In this document: in pieces, positions 33,702 to 41,477 of the stretch
Position numbering within the stretch: position 1 is the first letter of the stretch
Layout: each line of letters begins with the position of its first letter
NCBI GenBank assembly: GCA_017450705.1
Contig: JAFSTC010000059.1
Location: 1 to 47,638, forward strand
DNA: 47,638 nucleotides
Direction of reading: 5' to 3'
Source: Lentisphaeria bacterium
GTDB taxonomy: Bacteria > Verrucomicrobiota > Lentisphaeria > Victivallales > Victivallaceae
The notes under the pieces: model-generated
Told to the model about the DNA's origin: nothing
The model's database searches: none
The model's input: the letters and a program-made list of their open reading frames with translations, nothing else
Program-made: the position numbers and the translations under genes

Positions 33702-34634
33702 ATGACAAAGAACCTCGTTTTCGGTCCCATCGCCTCCCGCCGGCTGGGGCGCTCCCTCGGCGTGGATCTGCTCATGAAGAAGATATGCTGTCAGGACTGC
33801 GTCTACTGCGAGGCCGGAAAGACCGAGACCCTCACCCTGCGGCGCGACCGGTACGTGCCCCCCGCCGACGTCATGGATCAGCTCGACGCCGTCCTCAGCC
33901 GGAACCCGGAGCCGGACTTCGTCACCTTCTCGGGCTCCGGCGAGCCGACCCTCAGCACGGACATCGGGCAGATCATCTCCTTCCTCAAGGACCGCTATCC
34001 CCGCTGCCGGGTCTGCGTGCTGACCAACGGCATGCTTCTGGGAGACGCCCAAGTCCGGCGCGACGTGGAGCGGGCGGATTTGATCATCCCCTCGCTGGAC
34101 GCCTCCTGCGAAGAGGAGTTCTTACGGATCAACCGGCCCGCCGCCGGGATCACTTTTGCGCAGTTCACACGGGGCCTCGTTGAGTTCACCCGCGAATTCC
34201 GGGGTCAGGTCTGGCTGGAGATCTTCATCATCCCCGGCGTGAACGACACCGAGTCCTCCCTGAAGCGCTTCGCGGAACTCGTCCGCCCCATGCGGCTGGA
34301 CAGGATCCAGCTCAACAGCCTCGACCGGCCGGGAACGGAGAAGGACGTCTCGGTCTCCACCGAAGAGGCCGCGCAGCGCTTCATTGCCGCTCTCTCCGGC
34401 AGCGCGCCCGTCGAGTTCATCCGGCGCTTCCGCGCCTCCGACGCGCCCCCCAGTACCGCCGAAAAACGCCTGCTGGAGCTTTTGAAGCGCGGCCCCCTGC
34501 CCCGGGAAGCCGTCGGACGGGAGCTGGACCTCTCGGATTTCGAAACGGATCTCCTGGTGAAGAAACTGGCGTTTTCGGGAAGCGTCCGGCTCCGGCGGAT
34601 CGGCGGCGTCCCCTGCGTCGTGCCCGGGGAGTGA
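33702..34634 (+). CDS. Radical SAM protein (COG0731-like)
   Basis: The 310-aa protein has the [4Fe-4S] motif CCQDCVYC (CxxxCxxC) at about residues 29-36, preceded by FGPIASRRLGRSLGVDLL, typical of the COG0731 subgroup. SGSGEPTLS, VLTNGMLL, LDA and IFIIPGVNDTESS are family core motifs. The C-terminal 60 residues form a small winged-helix-like region (LLELLKRGPLPREAVGRELDL). Substrate is unknown; the subgroup includes tRNA wybutosine-related and uncharacterised enzymes. It follows the kinase by 21 nt, and the next gene has its own promoter. Confidence 0.88.
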   Translation: MTKNLVFGPIASRRLGRSLGVDLLMKKICCQDCVYCEAGKTETLTLRRDRYVPPADVMDQLDAVLSRNPEPDFVTFSGSGEPTLSTDIGQIISFLKDRYPRCRVCVLTNGMLLGDAQVRRDVERADLIIPSLDASCEEEFLRINRPAAGITFAQFTRGLVEFTREFRGQVWLEIFIIPGVNDTESSLKRFAELVRPMRLDRIQLNSLDRPGTEKDVSVSTEEAAQRFIAALSGSAPVEFIRRFRASDAPPSTAEKRLLELLKRGPLPREAVGRELDLSDFETDLLVKKLAFSGSVRLRRIGGVPCVVPGE

Positions 34635-34639
34635 AAAAA

Positions 34640-34668
34640 TTGCAAATTGCCTCCGGCAAGTATATATT
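34640..34668 (+). promoter_or_regulatory. Promoter of the Gfo/Idh/MocA gene
   Basis: TTGCAA (34640-34645), 17 bp, TATATT (34663-34668). It begins just after the radical SAM stop at 34634. Confidence 0.75.
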
Positions 34669-34712
34669 AATGACCGTGTAAAGTTCATCAACGACAGAAA
34701 GGGATCGTTCTT

Positions 34713-35903
34713 ATGGGCATAAAAGTCGCACTGTGCGGAGTTTCGGGGTACGCGAGGACCTACGTCAACGGACTGACCCAGCTGCAGGACAAGGGGGAGA
34801 TCGACTTTGCCGCGGCGGTCATCCGCAATCCGGCCAAGGAACCGGAGACCGCGGCGGACTTCACCCGGCGGGGGATCCGGCTCTTCAAGGACACCGCAAC
34901 GCTCTACAGGGAGTGCCCCGGCATCGATCTTATGTGCATCCCCACGGGGATCGCCTCTCACGAACCCCTCACGGTGGAGGCGCTGGAGAACGGCTGCAGC
35001 GTGCTGGTCGAAAAGCCCCTCTGCGGCTGCATGGAGGCCGCCCGCAGCATCGTCGCGGCGGAAAAAAGGACCGGCAAAACGGTCATGGTCGGCTATCAGC
35101 ACATCTACCTGCCCGGGATCCAGGCGATAAAGAGGCATCTCGTCTCGGGCCGTCTGGGGCGCGTCAAACGCATCACCGCCGCGGGACTGTGGCCCCGGGG
35201 CGACGTCTACTACGCCCGCAACGCCTGGGTCGGCAAGCTGGCCGTCAACGGCGTCCCGGTCTGCGATTCGCCCATCAACAACGCCTTCGCCCACTACCTC
35301 AACATCTCGCTCTTCTTCGCGGGCGGGACCTTCGAGGAGATGATGATCCCCGTTTCCATGCGGGCCGAAATGTACCGCTGCCGGGAGACCATCGAGACCT
35401 TCGACAGCTGTGCGGTGAAGGTCGGTTCCGCGGAGGGCGTCGAGATCCTCGCGCTCTTCTGCCACACCTGCCCGGAAAATTTCAGTCCGGCCATCCATGT
35501 GGAGTGCGAAAAGGGTTCCGCCGACTGGCAGGACGGCAAGGCGTGGAGCGTGAAGGATGCCGACGGCAGCGTCATCGACGGTCAGGAGATCGGTTCCGCC
35601 GTCGACCGCAGTTTCATGTTCAAGGCGGCCATCGCGCGGGCGTCGGGGGAAAAGGTCTTCATCTGCTCGGCGAAAGCCTCCGCCGTCCAGACCTTCTGCA
35701 TCGACTCGATGCACAAGAATTTCTCCATCAGCGCGGTCTCGCCCGAATTCTTCACCCGGCGGGAAGAGGACGGTGTCCTGGTGCTTCGGGATGCGGAAAA
35801 ATCCTTTCTGACCGCCCGTGACAAGTTCGCGATGCTCAGCGAGATCGGCGTCCCCTGGGCCGCGCCCTCCCGGACCGTCGCCCTCGGCCCCTTCTCGCTC
35901 TGA
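34713..35903 (+). CDS. Gfo/Idh/MocA-family oxidoreductase
   Basis: NAD(P)-dependent sugar or cyclitol dehydrogenase family, 396 aa. The N-terminal Rossmann fold is VALCGVSGYARTYVNGL, with CIPTGIASHEPLTVEALENG and the EKP motif VEKPLC. The substrate domain has the VGYQHIYLPGIQAIK and GVPVCDSPINNAFAHYLN blocks; His in AHYLN is a probable catalytic residue (inference). No signal peptide is seen, so it is cytoplasmic. It has its own promoter and is followed 29 nt later by a lipoprotein gene. Substrate unknown. Confidence 0.9.
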   Translation: MGIKVALCGVSGYARTYVNGLTQLQDKGEIDFAAAVIRNPAKEPETAADFTRRGIRLFKDTATLYRECPGIDLMCIPTGIASHEPLTVEALENGCSVLVEKPLCGCMEAARSIVAAEKRTGKTVMVGYQHIYLPGIQAIKRHLVSGRLGRVKRITAAGLWPRGDVYYARNAWVGKLAVNGVPVCDSPINNAFAHYLNISLFFAGGTFEEMMIPVSMRAEMYRCRETIETFDSCAVKVGSAEGVEILALFCHTCPENFSPAIHVECEKGSADWQDGKAWSVKDADGSVIDGQEIGSAVDRSFMFKAAIARASGEKVFICSAKASAVQTFCIDSMHKNFSISAVSPEFFTRREEDGVLVLRDAEKSFLTARDKFAMLSEIGVPWAAPSRTVALGPFSL

Positions 35904-35932
35904 CCGGAAAAACCGAGAAAGGGACCGGAACC

Positions 35933-36694
35933 ATGAAGCTCTTCGTTTATTTGCCGTTCCTCTGCACGCTGCTGCTGGCCGCGGGATGCGCGACGGAGTT
36001 TCAGGAGGAGATCTCCAAATCCGACATCACGCTGGACCAGCTGGAGAGCCGCATGCAGCACGCCATGGATCCCACCGGACGCTTCGCCGGGGCCAGGACC
36101 TACGTCATGCGCCAGCAGATCACCACCGAGCAGGGCTGGATGGATCCGCCGCTCGTCCAGATGGTGGAGATCAAATTCCGCCGTCCGGACCAGTTCAAGC
36201 TCACCACCTACACCGACAACGATCCCGAGACCGCCATCATCGTCAACGGCAAATCCGGGTGGATGGTCGATATCAAGCATAAAAAGAGCGTTGCCCTCGA
36301 CGGCAGGGCCCTGCGCCGGGTCCTGGCCCTGATGCGGCTCACCGATCCCGTCACCCGGTTCGAGGACGTGTTCTCCAAAGTGGAACTGGACAAAAGCGTC
36401 GTCGACGGTGAAGTCTTCTACCGCCTCACCTGCTCCGGCGAGGAGGGCGACCCCGTCCGCATCTACATCAGCGCCAAGGACTACCTCAACAAGAGAATGC
36501 GCATGAAGTTCGACGTCAACGGGAGCATCATCGACTACGACTCGCAGATGCTGGCCTACAGCATGTACGAAGGAGTCATGATCCCGGACGAATCCGTCGT
36601 CCGGCAGGGCGGATCGGAACAGAAGACCAAGGTGGTCTACTACAAGCTGGACGTCCCCATCGAGGACGCGGAGTTCCGTCCCCCGCTCTACTGA
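35933..36694 (+). CDS. Lipoprotein, LolA/RseB-like fold candidate
   Basis: The 253-aa product has a lipobox LAAGC with Cys19 as the lipidated residue. The mature protein (TYVMRQQITTEQGWMD, MVEIKFRRPDQFKLTTYTDN, TAIIVNGKSGWMVDIKH, KVVYYKLDVPIEDAEFRPP) has the rhythm of LolA/LolB/RseB-type half-barrels that bind lipid acyl chains. The ending EFRPP resembles the typical LolA-family end. An envelope lipid-handling or sensing role is inferred. It is between the oxidoreductase and HAD genes. Confidence 0.72.
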   Translation: MKLFVYLPFLCTLLLAAGCATEFQEEISKSDITLDQLESRMQHAMDPTGRFAGARTYVMRQQITTEQGWMDPPLVQMVEIKFRRPDQFKLTTYTDNDPETAIIVNGKSGWMVDIKHKKSVALDGRALRRVLALMRLTDPVTRFEDVFSKVELDKSVVDGEVFYRLTCSGEEGDPVRIYISAKDYLNKRMRMKFDVNGSIIDYDSQMLAYSMYEGVMIPDESVVRQGGSEQKTKVVYYKLDVPIEDAEFRPPLY

Positions 36695-36726
36695 CGGCCG
36701 GCTCCCGAAGAAAGATTGGACCGCAA

Positions 36727-37524
36727 ATGATCGAATTCTCCCGGATCAGACACGTTTTTCTCGACATGGACGACACCATCTACAAGGGGTCGCACCTGTT
36801 CGACTGCACGAAACCCTTTCTCGCCTTCCTGCGGGCGAGGAACATCGGTTACGCCTTCCTCTCCAACAACTCCAGCTACAGCATCGCCGAGTACGTTTCC
36901 CGGCTCGAAGCCATGGGCGTGGAGGTGACGGAAAAAAATTTCTACGACTCCACGCTCTACTGCATCGACTATCTCCACCGGAACCATCCGGAATTCGAGC
37001 GGCTTTTCCTGATGGGCATGGACTCCATCGTCCCCGAGTTCGAGGCGGCGGGCTTCAAGATCGTGCAGAGCGATCCCCAGGCCGTCATCGTCGCCTTCGA
37101 CCGCAGTCTCACCTATGAGAAACTCTGCCGGACCGCCTGGTTCGTCAAACAGGGCCTGCCCGCCTTCGCGACCCATCCGGACGTGTTCTGCCCCACCAAC
37201 GAACCCACGGTCCTCGTGGACTGCGGCGCCATGACCGCATGCATCGAAAAGGCCACGGGCAAAACGCTGAAAGTTCTGGGCAAGCCCGATCCCGGCATGC
37301 TCCGTCTGGGCGCGGCGCGCTTCGGCGCGACGCCGGAACAGGTGCTGATGATCGGCGACCGTCTGGCCACCGACGTCGCCGTGGGCCGCAACGCCGGCGC
37401 CTGGAGCTGTCACATCAGCCCCGGCTGCGATTACAGCGCCACGCCCGAAAATCTGCGCCCTCACCTCACCTGCCGGGATCTGGGGGAGCTCCACCGCATC
37501 TGGGAGGCATCGGAAAGCAAATGA
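36727..37524 (+). CDS. HAD phosphatase, NagD-like
   Basis: The 265-aa protein is a HAD-superfamily phosphatase with a C2-type cap: FLDMDDTIYKG (nucleophile DxD), FLSNNSSYS, GKPDPGML and MIGDRLATDVAVGRNAG are the four motifs in order. NagD-like enzymes dephosphorylate nucleotides or sugar phosphates. It begins 32 nt after the lipoprotein and its stop overlaps the DUF486 start (ATGA). Substrate not predictable. Confidence 0.9.
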   Translation: MIEFSRIRHVFLDMDDTIYKGSHLFDCTKPFLAFLRARNIGYAFLSNNSSYSIAEYVSRLEAMGVEVTEKNFYDSTLYCIDYLHRNHPEFERLFLMGMDSIVPEFEAAGFKIVQSDPQAVIVAFDRSLTYEKLCRTAWFVKQGLPAFATHPDVFCPTNEPTVLVDCGAMTACIEKATGKTLKVLGKPDPGMLRLGAARFGATPEQVLMIGDRLATDVAVGRNAGAWSCHISPGCDYSATPENLRPHLTCRDLGELHRIWEASESK

Positions 37525-37883
37525 GCGCCATCTTCACCAGCCCCGCCTTCTGGAAAACCGTTTTTCTGCTCGTCCTCTCCAACTGCTTCATGACCTACGC
37601 CTGGTACGGGCACCTCAAAACCCTGAGCGGCAAGCCCCTGCTCGTCGCAGTGCTGGCCAGCTGGGGCGTCGCCTTCTTCGAGTACCTGATCCAGGTGCCC
37701 GCCAACAGGATCGGCCACGCCGGGAACATCGGTCTGGCCCAGCTCAAGATCATGCAGGAAGTCATCGCCCTTTCGGTCTTCGTGCCCTTCTCGCTCCTGT
37801 ACATGAAGGAGCCGGTCAAACTCAATTTCCTGTGGGCGGCGCTGTGCATGCTCGGCGCGGTCTACTTCATTTTCAAGGACTGA
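37521..37883 (+). CDS. DUF486 family small membrane protein
   Basis: The 120-aa protein has four hydrophobic segments. The conserved FMTYAWYGHL, SWGVAFFEYLIQVPANRIGH and LKIMQEVIALSVFVPF blocks are diagnostic of DUF486, a family related to small multidrug-resistance/DMT transporters of unknown function. The ATG at 37521 overlaps the HAD stop by 4 nt; a longer in-frame frame from 37239 is the shadow of the HAD gene. The next gene begins 3 nt after its stop. Confidence 0.9.
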   Translation: MSAIFTSPAFWKTVFLLVLSNCFMTYAWYGHLKTLSGKPLLVAVLASWGVAFFEYLIQVPANRIGHAGNIGLAQLKIMQEVIALSVFVPFSLLYMKEPVKLNFLWAALCMLGAVYFIFKD

Positions 37884-37886
37884 TCT

Positions 37887-38297
37887 ATGGACAGCGGCAA
37901 AGTTCGGGACTTCATCAACGAACACGACAAGTTCTCCCGGAGCAATCACATCCGGCTCGTCCGGGTGGAGCCGGGATACGCCGAGGGCGAGCTCGAGGTG
38001 ACGCCCGACAGCATGAACTCCCGGGGTTTCGTCCAGGGAGGCGCCATCTTCACGCTGTGCGACCTCACCGCCGCGGGCGCGGCCAATGCCGAAAACAACG
38101 GCATGATCGCCATGCAGGGCAGCATCTCCTTCATCCGGCCCGGCACGGGAACGAAGCTCCGCGCCGTGGCGAAACAGCTCAGCCGGGGCCGCTCCACCGG
38201 CGTCTTTTCCGTGGACGTCTTCAACGATTCCGGCAAACTCGTCGCCCACGCCACCATCAACGGTTTCGCCACGGGAGAACCCCTCCTCAAGGAGTGA
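37887..38297 (+). CDS. PaaI-family hotdog thioesterase
   Basis: The 136-aa protein has the hotdog core: SMNSRGFVQGGAIFTLCDLTAAGAAN (the conserved N-x-x-G-x-x-x-G-G-x-x-x-x-L-x-D/E catalytic helix) and ISFIRPGTGTKLRAVA. Expected to cleave acyl-CoA thioesters such as phenylacetyl- or hydroxycinnamoyl-CoA. The context (HAD, DUF486, membrane protein) gives no substrate. It ends 4 nt before a GTG-started membrane gene. Confidence 0.9.
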   Translation: MDSGKVRDFINEHDKFSRSNHIRLVRVEPGYAEGELEVTPDSMNSRGFVQGGAIFTLCDLTAAGAANAENNGMIAMQGSISFIRPGTGTKLRAVAKQLSRGRSTGVFSVDVFNDSGKLVAHATINGFATGEPLLKE

Positions 38298-38301
38298 AAA
38301 A

Positions 38302-39825
38302 GTGTCCGTTTCCAAAAGGGGAATCGCGTTTTATACCGGTCTTGCCGTCTTCACTTTCGTGTGGACCGGGGCCTTTTCCCTGCTGGGGATGGATCTGCAT
38401 CACGACGGCGTCATGTTCAAGGCGGCGGCGGACGTCGCGGCGGGGAAGTGGGTCTTCAGCGGGACCTTCTGCCAGTACGGCCTGCTGTCGCCCCTGCTTC
38501 AGGGGGCGTTCCTCAAAATCTTCGGCACCGAGCTGGCCGTCCTGAAACTCCTGACCGCCGCGTTCTACGCCGGGATCGCCGTCCTGTGCGATCTGCTCTG
38601 GAGGCGGTTCCTCACACCGCTTTTCCGGGCCGTCCAGCTGCTGATGTTCTTCTCTCTCGCCCCGTATCTGCTGGTCCCGTTCCACATCTGGTCCAGCGTC
38701 TACGCCCTGTTTTTCATGCTGCTGGCGGCGGAGTTTTTCCTCCTCGCCGACGAGAAAAAAAATCTTTCCTTCATGTATTTTTCGGGCGTCTGCGCCCTGC
38801 TGGTCTTCGGTTTCCGGCAGCCCTGCGGCGCGGTGACGCTGGCGGCGCAGATCCTGGCGCTTCTGATCGCATGGCGGAGCCGGGACGACGCTGCCCTCTT
38901 CCGCAGAAAACTCGCCGCTCTCCTGGCCGGGGCGGGAACGACGGCGGCGGTCTTCGCCTGCTATCTCACCCTGGGGCATGCGTGGCGCGATTATTTCCGG
39001 CAGACCGTCTCCTTCGTCGGCGGCTTCGCCTTCCGCCGGGGCGGCGGCGGCGCGATCTATCCCCTCGTCGAGGCCTTCCTTCCCCACACCGAGACCATGA
39101 ACTTCATCTTCGCCTTCATCCCCCTGGCGGCGCTGGGCCTTTTTTTCTTCAGCTGCCGCAAAATTTTTTCCGCGCCCCGGACCATGGCAAAAGATCTGCC
39201 GCTGATCGCGATGCTTCTCTTCGGACTGGCGTCGTACCATCAGTACTACCCCGTGCCCTGCGTCCGGCACCTCTACTGGGGCGCCGTCCCGATGTTCGGC
39301 GCCTACGCGCTGCTGATGCAGAGGATCGCCTCGGGCGCCGACCTCAGAAAAAAGGTGCTGTACCTCTCTCTCCTGGCGCTGCCGCTTCTCTGGGCCGGGG
39401 GACTGCGGATGTACGGCGGGCTCTTCCGGCTGTCGGAGTTCTTCGTGCGCACGACGACGGACGTGCCCGGACTGCGGTACATCCGCCACGGCCGGGGCGA
39501 GCAGTACATCTGCCGCATCGCCGCGGACATCAGGAACAACCTTCCCCCCGTTCTGAAACAGCGGGGCGTCTTCAACTGCACCGCCGACGGCATCTGGTCC
39601 GTCGTTCTGCCGCCCGTCAAGGGGTTCGATCACCCCATGTTCGTCAACTGGAAAGCCGACGTCTACGGGGACTATCCGCAGAAGGCGCTCTCCTTCATCG
39701 ACCGGGTCCGGCCCGCGGTCCTGGCCTCGACGCCCTTCTTCCACCCGGACTACGTCAAAGTTTTCGAATTCAGCTACATGGGGGTGAACTACACGTTCCA
39801 TCTCCCCGTCGCGCCGGGAAGCTGA
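38302..39825 (+). CDS. GT-C-like polytopic membrane protein
   Basis: The 507-aa protein starts at GTG 38302 with AAGGAG 7 nt upstream. About 11 hydrophobic segments are seen. The first loop has MDLHHDGVMFKAAADVAAGKW followed by FCQYGLLSPLLQGAFLK, the layout of lipid-dependent GT-C glycosyltransferases (acidic residues after the first helix). The C-terminal 130 residues are soluble. No firm family signature was recognised, so the glycosyltransferase reading is tentative. Together with the GT-C gene at 25287 it suggests surface glycan assembly. Confidence 0.6.
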   Translation: MSVSKRGIAFYTGLAVFTFVWTGAFSLLGMDLHHDGVMFKAAADVAAGKWVFSGTFCQYGLLSPLLQGAFLKIFGTELAVLKLLTAAFYAGIAVLCDLLWRRFLTPLFRAVQLLMFFSLAPYLLVPFHIWSSVYALFFMLLAAEFFLLADEKKNLSFMYFSGVCALLVFGFRQPCGAVTLAAQILALLIAWRSRDDAALFRRKLAALLAGAGTTAAVFACYLTLGHAWRDYFRQTVSFVGGFAFRRGGGGAIYPLVEAFLPHTETMNFIFAFIPLAALGLFFFSCRKIFSAPRTMAKDLPLIAMLLFGLASYHQYYPVPCVRHLYWGAVPMFGAYALLMQRIASGADLRKKVLYLSLLALPLLWAGGLRMYGGLFRLSEFFVRTTTDVPGLRYIRHGRGEQYICRIAADIRNNLPPVLKQRGVFNCTADGIWSVVLPPVKGFDHPMFVNWKADVYGDYPQKALSFIDRVRPAVLASTPFFHPDYVKVFEFSYMGVNYTFHLPVAPGS

Positions 39826-39868
39826 CGCGCCGCATCACAAAGACGGCACTGCCGAAAGCAGCGGCGTC

Positions 39869-40711
39869 TCACAGGCTGAGGAGCAGAACGGCCAGCACGC
39901 CGCAGACCATGCCGGCGATCTTCCGGACGGAGAGTTTCTCCTTGAGGAAGATCACGCTGAGGACGAGGGTCCCGATGAAGCTCATCTGGGCGATGGGCAG
40001 CACCACGCTGGCGTCGCCGTACTTGAGGGAGAGGGCCATGAAGAAAACGATCCCGGCGACGAAGAGGCCCGAGACGACCCCCGTCAGGAAAACCCGGGGA
40101 TCCAGGGAGGACTTGACCGGTTCCCGCCGGATCAGACAGTAGAGGATCCCGCCGAAGATCCACAGGAAGCTCGTTCCGATGCTCAGTCCGTTGGCGTCCG
40201 CGCCGTGCATGATGCCGTACTTGTAGCTCAATCCCATGCAGGCCCGGAGGAAGGAGGCGGCCACGGCCATGAGGAGCCCCAGCCCCGCGCCGCGGCCGGC
40301 CTTGGACTTGTCGGGCGAGAAGAAACAGCACACCGCGGCGGCCGCCAGCGCGACGCCGGTCCACTGTCGGAGATCCAGCGACTCGTGGAGCAGAAAACTT
40401 GCGCCGATGACCACGGCGACCAGATTCAGCCGGTATACGGTCGAGCACACCCCGGCGCTCTGACGCTTCATGGCCTCGATCAGCAGCAGATTTCCGGTGA
40501 GGGAGAAAAAGCCGCCGATGAGGCTCCACCGCACCGTGGCGCCGAGGTTGGTTTTGAGGTCAACGGGGATGACGCACAGCGCCAGCAGCCAGATGACCCC
40601 GACGATGGAGACGAAGATCCCCACGGAACCCTTCTTGCCGGAAAACACCTTGAATATGAAATCGTTGAGCGCGGAACAGACGAGACAGCAGAAAGCAAGA
40701 ACGATACCCAT
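39869..40711 (-). CDS. EamA/DMT-family transporter
   Basis: The 280-aa protein has ten hydrophobic segments in two halves, as in EamA drug/metabolite transporters. Motifs include LIEAMKRQSAGVCSTVYRLN, VVIGASFLLHESLDLRQWTG and SFIGTLVLSVIFLKEKLSVRK near the ends of each half (the FLxExL-type motif). ATG at 40711 with AAAGG upstream. Substrate unknown. It has its own promoter and is convergent with the membrane gene on the other strand. Confidence 0.88.
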   Translation of the reverse strand: MGIVLAFCCLVCSALNDFIFKVFSGKKGSVGIFVSIVGVIWLLALCVIPVDLKTNLGATVRWSLIGGFFSLTGNLLLIEAMKRQSAGVCSTVYRLNLVAVVIGASFLLHESLDLRQWTGVALAAAAVCCFFSPDKSKAGRGAGLGLLMAVAASFLRACMGLSYKYGIMHGADANGLSIGTSFLWIFGGILYCLIRREPVKSSLDPRVFLTGVVSGLFVAGIVFFMALSLKYGDASVVLPIAQMSFIGTLVLSVIFLKEKLSVRKIAGMVCGVLAVLLLSL

Positions 40712-40754
40712 AAAAACCTTTCCCTCACACGCGCCGCTCCGGCGGCGTTCCTAT

Positions 40755-40783
40755 AACATAGCCGCCGATCCGCAAAAAAGCAA
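40755..40783 (-). promoter_or_regulatory. Promoter of the EamA gene
   Basis: TTGCTT (40778-40783), 17 bp, TATGTT (40755-40760) on the minus strand. Confidence 0.65.
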
Positions 40784-40809
40784 CGTCGGGAGGGAATTTT
40801 TTCCCCGAC
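40774..40809 (-). terminator. Terminator candidate after the Tad-like genes
   Basis: GTCGGG (40785-40790) pairs with CCCGAC (40804-40809), followed on the minus strand by GTTGC and a T6 run. It overlaps the EamA -35 box. Confidence 0.5.
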
Positions 40810-40811
40810 CC

Positions 40812-41477
40812 TCATCGGGAAAAGACGGGCATGTAGACCTGATTGCCGGGGGCGTCGATGAGGGCGCGGCCCGAAAATCTCACGCCGAACCAGGAGAAGA
40901 ACGTCTGACGCAGCGCCTCCGCCGTCCCGGGCTTCTGCGCCGAACTGTTCACAAGGGTGTTTTCCCCGACGCCGGAGGCCCGGCCGGCAACGAGATCGGC
41001 GGCGGAGAAGGCGTTGTGCAAGGTGAGATCGGTGACGAAATCCGACGAGAGCGCGCCGTTTCCGGCGTCGGAGAGCTTCTTCCAGGAGTTCATCTTGGCC
41101 TGGAGCCGATAATCGCCGTCCTGATCTTCGGGATCCGAGGCGTCGGACGCCGAGAAGGCTCCGGGAAAACCGTCGATGCTGTTGGAAGCGCGGCGGTCCA
41201 CGGTGTCCCGGGGCGAGAAGACCAGAGGCTCCGGGACGGAATAGATGTCGTGCCGGTAGTTCTCCGCCGTCCCGAATTCGGCCCCCGCCGCGGCGGAGGG
41301 ACTCCCGCCGGCGGCAGTCAGCTCCGCCTGGTTCCGGGCGAGGAGAAAGATGTTGATGTCCCCGTCCGAAAGCCCGCAGACGAAAAGCAGACCGAGAAAG
41401 ACGGCGACGAATCCGATGAGCAGGATCATCAGCTCCGTCAGAGCCTGGCCCGACTGATGTTTCCTTCCGTTTCTCAC
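40812..41477 (-). CDS. TadE/TadF-like pseudopilin
   Basis: The 221-aa protein starts at GTG 41477, whose GTGA overlaps the upstream stop. A basic N-terminus is followed by SGQALTELMILLIGFVAVFL, the TadE/TadF-type pseudopilin helix with Glu near the start of the helix. The rest is extracytoplasmic and Ser/Ala/Asp-rich with no recognised domain. It probably takes part in a Tad-type (tight adherence) pilus or secretion apparatus. TadA ATPase, TadB/C and the CpaB/RcpA genes are not in the window, so the machine must be elsewhere. Confidence 0.75.
   Translation of the reverse strand: MRNGRKHQSGQALTELMILLIGFVAVFLGLLFVCGLSDGDINIFLLARNQAELTAAGGSPSAAAGAEFGTAENYRHDIYSVPEPLVFSPRDTVDRRASNSIDGFPGAFSASDASDPEDQDGDYRLQAKMNSWKKLSDAGNGALSSDFVTDLTLHNAFSAADLVAGRASGVGENTLVNSSAQKPGTAEALRQTFFSWFGVRFSGRALIDAPGNQVYMPVFSR

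Noticed and set aside
39842..39868. Hairpin between the convergent GT-C-like and EamA genes as a terminator
   Set aside because: Imperfect 11-bp stem with two mismatches, no T-run on either strand, and it overlaps the EamA stop codon region.
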